This document shows, piece by piece, positions 30,364-32,615 of a stretch of DNA of 32,615 bases. Source of the stretch: a virus. Position numbers and translations under genes: made by a program. The DNA lies in IMG/VR virus record IMGVR_UViG_3300028025_002700, positions 1-32,615 of that record, one strand, 5' to 3'. Position 1 is the first letter of the stretch, and every line of letters begins with the position of its first letter. The notes below the pieces were generated by a model, which had not been told where the DNA came from, made no database searches, and saw nothing but the letters and a program-made list of their open reading frames with translations.

Positions 30364-31369
30364 AAGTAAGAGCCTCCAAGATCAGATCTTCAACTACAAC
30401 CTTTGGCGTGCGGAGTACAAAAGCGGCATTGTCTTGTAGTCCAAAGCTAATCAAAAGATCTTCGCCATACTTAGCAGCTCCGGCTACAAACTCAACGCGA
30501 GCTTCTAAAAAGGTAAACGGTTCTGGAGAAAGGCCAATTAAATTAAACTGCTCGTCCCACACAACAAGGCGGTGGCGGTAGATCCCATCTTTCTGGTCTA
30601 GATAGTTTTTAAAAAGATCCACTTCATGCGTAATTGCAATGTAGACGTTCCCCCATCTAACAACCTGGGAGCCCCCTCTTTGGTCTTTAGGAGGAACAAG
30701 CCCCTGGTTTACAGTAACCTGATCACAGCGGGGCGGGAGCTCGGGGTATGTTCTAACAACTTCAGTTGGGGAAGTCCACTTTACAAAGTGAAAAGGTTTG
30801 TCAAGAATCGGCATCCAGTTTTTTTCACAGTAAGAATTATTTGCCCCGGGAGCAGGAATACGCATTCTAGAAATTTCTTTTATTTCCCAAGTACTCTCGT
30901 CGATATTAATTTCACTGAGCTCCATGCGACCCTCACCATGCGGAGTAGTGTCGCGTCTTACGCCAATTATGTAGTATTTATCATCCCACTCAACTAAACG
31001 GCAATCTTCTTCTCCAGTAAATTCCCAGAGCGGAGTAACGTCAAACTCTGACGTGTCTACTACCCCGCTACCAACCATAGATAGATTCTCATCCAGCTTA
31101 CAGATGTAATTAGTCGTGCGAAGTGCCTGATCCTGCTCCGGGTGCAGGTAGGACAGAGGTCCCCAGCGGCTAGGAAACTGCTGGTCGTTCTCGGAATGAT
31201 ACAGCGTGTAGTTGACGTGGCGTAAATTTACAAAAATCTCATTTTTAGAATTAACAAAAACGGATGGATTCATTAGTCCGGTCCCGGAAGTTAATCCATT
31301 AGATATAACCAAAGGAGCAAGTTTACCCCCATGAGCCACGGCTTTTTGAACCAAGTTATTTGATGCCAT
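30353..31369 (-). CDS. GH130-like beta-propeller protein (paralog 2)
   Basis: This 338-residue protein shares motifs with the 20134-21072 protein: MNPSVF (33-38), VNLRHVNY, GEEDCRLVEW with EDxR at 121-124, CEKNWMPI, RGGSQVVRW, ITHEVD and EFVAGAAKYGEDLLISFG. This suggests the five-bladed propeller of GH130-like mannoside phosphorylases/hydrolases. The EDxR acidic residue fits the catalytic site of that family. In this cassette it may process a mannose-containing glycan. It is 2 bases from the glycosyltransferase gene upstream. Confidence 0.75.
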   Translation of the reverse strand: MASNNLVQKAVAHGGKLAPLVISNGLTSGTGLMNPSVFVNSKNEIFVNLRHVNYTLYHSENDQQFPSRWGPLSYLHPEQDQALRTTNYICKLDENLSMVGSGVVDTSEFDVTPLWEFTGEEDCRLVEWDDKYYIIGVRRDTTPHGEGRMELSEINIDESTWEIKEISRMRIPAPGANNSYCEKNWMPILDKPFHFVKWTSPTEVVRTYPELPPRCDQVTVNQGLVPPKDQRGGSQVVRWGNVYIAITHEVDLFKNYLDQKDGIYRHRLVVWDEQFNLIGLSPEPFTFLEARVEFVAGAAKYGEDLLISFGLQDNAAFVLRTPKVVVEDLILEALTYEF

Positions 31370-31371
31370 AA

Positions 31372-32112
31372 TTACTCACTCTTAGTGGCATTTAACATTA
31401 GGTGCGAAGCAAATCGACCGCTAAAGATATACTCTCCAGCATGGTCTACAGCAATCCAAGGAGCTGCATAAACCTGACCACCCAGTTCCCGCCACTTACG
31501 GCAGAAGTGGTAGTCTTCCGACAGCAAAATACCTTCTGGAGTAATACTGGTTGCAAAAAATTCTGTAACCATTTTGTCAAACTCAAAATTGGCAGTGCTA
31601 TTGTTTAATGCGTATTTCGGGCAATGCTCTTCCATTTTTTCAAAAACAGAACGTTTAATAGCCATTAAACCGGTAGCTACTTCAGTAACTTCTACTGGTT
31701 CAGTTAGTCTTATATGAGTCTCACCCGGAAGCATATTTAGTGCAAAAAATCCAGCGTACTCTGCCAAATTTTCTTTTCCAGCAAGTACAGCTTTTCTTAC
31801 ACTATCCCAGTTAATATTTTTCATTGGATAGATGCCACCAATAATGTCCTTATCGCATTCCAACATTTTAACTACGTCCGCTGCGTTAAATCCTTCGTCT
31901 GCATCTACAAATAGCAAGACATCAGCAGTACTGTTTAGGAACTCATAAACAAGATTATTTCTTGCTCTAGTAATCAGGCTCTCATTGTAAACCTTAGAAA
32001 AAGACACCTCGTGTCCAGCTTTGGTTAGCTCAAACGTTAGGCCCAAAATACTGTCTACATATATTCCTTTACAGTTTCCACCGTACATAGGAGTAGCAAT
32101 TCTTACGTGCAT
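31372..32112 (-). CDS. GT-A glycosyltransferase, family 2-like
   Basis: This 246-residue protein has the GT-A fold pattern: MHVRIATPMYGGNCKGIYVD, LITRARNNLVYEFL, the metal-binding DxD (LLFVDADEGF), IIGGIYPMKNINW, and the acidic LLSEDYHFCRKWRELGG. It is typical of phage glycosyltransferases that resemble the anp1/family 2 type. It probably adds a sugar from a nucleotide donor to a protein or glycan. AAGGAAAACC is its ribosome-binding site. It starts the unit of GH130-like, TPR and FkbM genes. Confidence 0.85.
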   Translation of the reverse strand: MHVRIATPMYGGNCKGIYVDSILGLTFELTKAGHEVSFSKVYNESLITRARNNLVYEFLNSTADVLLFVDADEGFNAADVVKMLECDKDIIGGIYPMKNINWDSVRKAVLAGKENLAEYAGFFALNMLPGETHIRLTEPVEVTEVATGLMAIKRSVFEKMEEHCPKYALNNSTANFEFDKMVTEFFATSITPEGILLSEDYHFCRKWRELGGQVYAAPWIAVDHAGEYIFSGRFASHLMLNATKSE

Positions 32113-32140
32113 GGTTTTCCTTAATTTGTAAGATTTAGTT

Positions 32141-32169
32141 CAAGGGGCCTGCTTTACGCAGACCCCTTG
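32141..32169. terminator. Strong hairpin in the primase-GT gap
   Basis: CAAGGGG pairs with CCCCTTG (32141-32147, 32163-32169), continued after a mismatch by CTGC/GCAG with a TTTAC loop. No clear T-run follows on either strand, so it may be a terminator helped by other factors or an RNA-processing site. The rest of 32113-32218 holds no gene. Confidence 0.45.
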
Positions 32170-32218
32170 GTGTCGCAACCTCTCCCGAGAAACACACTGA
32201 TATCCTACCACATAAAAA

Positions 32219-32615
32219 CTAAATATTACGTGCGAAACGTGTAGCCATAGACCAATCAACTTCAGCGGATTCCACCACTCTTGGCAGCTGAGTACGGTTT
32301 CTAACTTCGGCTCTAGACCCCTGACCAAAGATAGGTAATCCTCGGTCGGTTAGCTTGCGCTGGAATGCAATCTGAGTCATTGGACGCTCACCGCGCTCAT
32401 CTGACCACATTCGGTAAATTGAGTACAGCTGCTTAACTAAGACAGACGCACCCTCAGTTTCACGGGTTTCTTCATCTAAGAATAGGCCGATACGGTCTTC
32501 GTTCTTGCGATAGATGTCGGCTGCTTCGCGAACAGCAGAGCACCAACCAAGCGGATCACGAGCAGACGAACCTAAGTATTTAATTGCACCCTCGACAGCC
32601 CAGGCAAGTACAGCA
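32219..32615 (-). CDS. P4/D5-like DNA primase-helicase, C-terminal part (5' end beyond window)
   Basis: The last 132 codons of a gene are present; the start lies past the right edge. The frame reads AVLAWAVEGAIKYLG, then AVREAADIYRKNEDRIGLFL, LVKQLYSIYRMWSDERGERPM, FQRKLTDRGLPIFG. This is the characteristic C-terminal region of phage/plasmid primases (D5 N-terminal and winged-helix end). The Walker motifs of the helicase must lie upstream. It would unwind or prime DNA for phage replication. Confidence 0.88.
   Translation of the reverse strand, partial: AVLAWAVEGAIKYLGSSARDPLGWCSAVREAADIYRKNEDRIGLFLDEETRETEGASVLVKQLYSIYRMWSDERGERPMTQIAFQRKLTDRGLPIFGQGSRAEVRNRTQLPRVVESAEVDWSMATRFARNI

Overview
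The window is most likely part of a tailed double-stranded DNA phage that infects an actinobacterium. The evidence is a WhiB-like regulator, a DUF3039 protein, flavin-dependent thymidylate synthase and an actinobacterial-style tmRNA tag, alongside an M23 endolysin, tail-fibre genes, a P4/D5-like primase fragment, tRNAs and tightly overlapping ORFs. The modest G+C content would fit a low-GC (for example freshwater planktonic) actinobacterium, but the host is an inference.

Layout. Positions 1-5751 (+ strand) carry a short acidic protein, a 1276-residue exported coiled-coil protein with a PA14-like domain, a staphylococcal-type nuclease, a small membrane protein and an M23 endolysin, closed by a strong terminator region near 5800-5901. 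From 5982 to 21072 almost everything is on the - strand in overlapping, probably translationally coupled genes. These include nucleotide metabolism (dNMP kinase fusion, ThyX, dCMP deaminase, NrdH, class II ribonucleotide reductase), sugar-phosphate enzymes (cupin mannose-phosphate isomerase, phosphomannomutase-like HAD enzyme, nucleotidyltransferase), a serine recombinase, an HNH endonuclease and small regulators. Four tRNAs (Leu-UAA, Met/Ile-CAU, Thr-UGU, Asn-GUU), a complete tmRNA and a set of strongly folded, unidentified RNA elements lie among them. Positions 21151-29128 (+ strand) hold a small beta-sandwich protein, a 2488-residue collagen-like fibre and a small helical protein. Positions 29121-32112 (- strand) hold a glycan-related cassette (FkbM methyltransferase, TPR protein, GH130-like propeller, glycosyltransferase). 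The window ends inside a primase/helicase gene.

How the genes fit together. The most striking set is the contiguous run nrdJ, PduO-type cobalamin adenosyltransferase and a membrane-anchored DUF4430 (transcobalamin-like) protein, with nrdH just downstream. It reads as a vitamin B12-dependent dNTP-synthesis module: capture or handling of a cobalamin-like ligand, conversion to adenosylcobalamin, and use by the B12-dependent reductase. ThyX, dCMP deaminase and dNMP kinase complete the dNTP supply. The mannose-phosphate enzymes, two GH130-like propellers and the glycosyltransferase cassette beside the fibre suggest glycan modification of the virion or the host surface. The tmRNA, tRNAs and folded RNAs form a translation-related cluster.

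Limits: functions come from motifs read by eye. No database, covariance-model or structure search was run. Collagen and domain boundaries are approximate.
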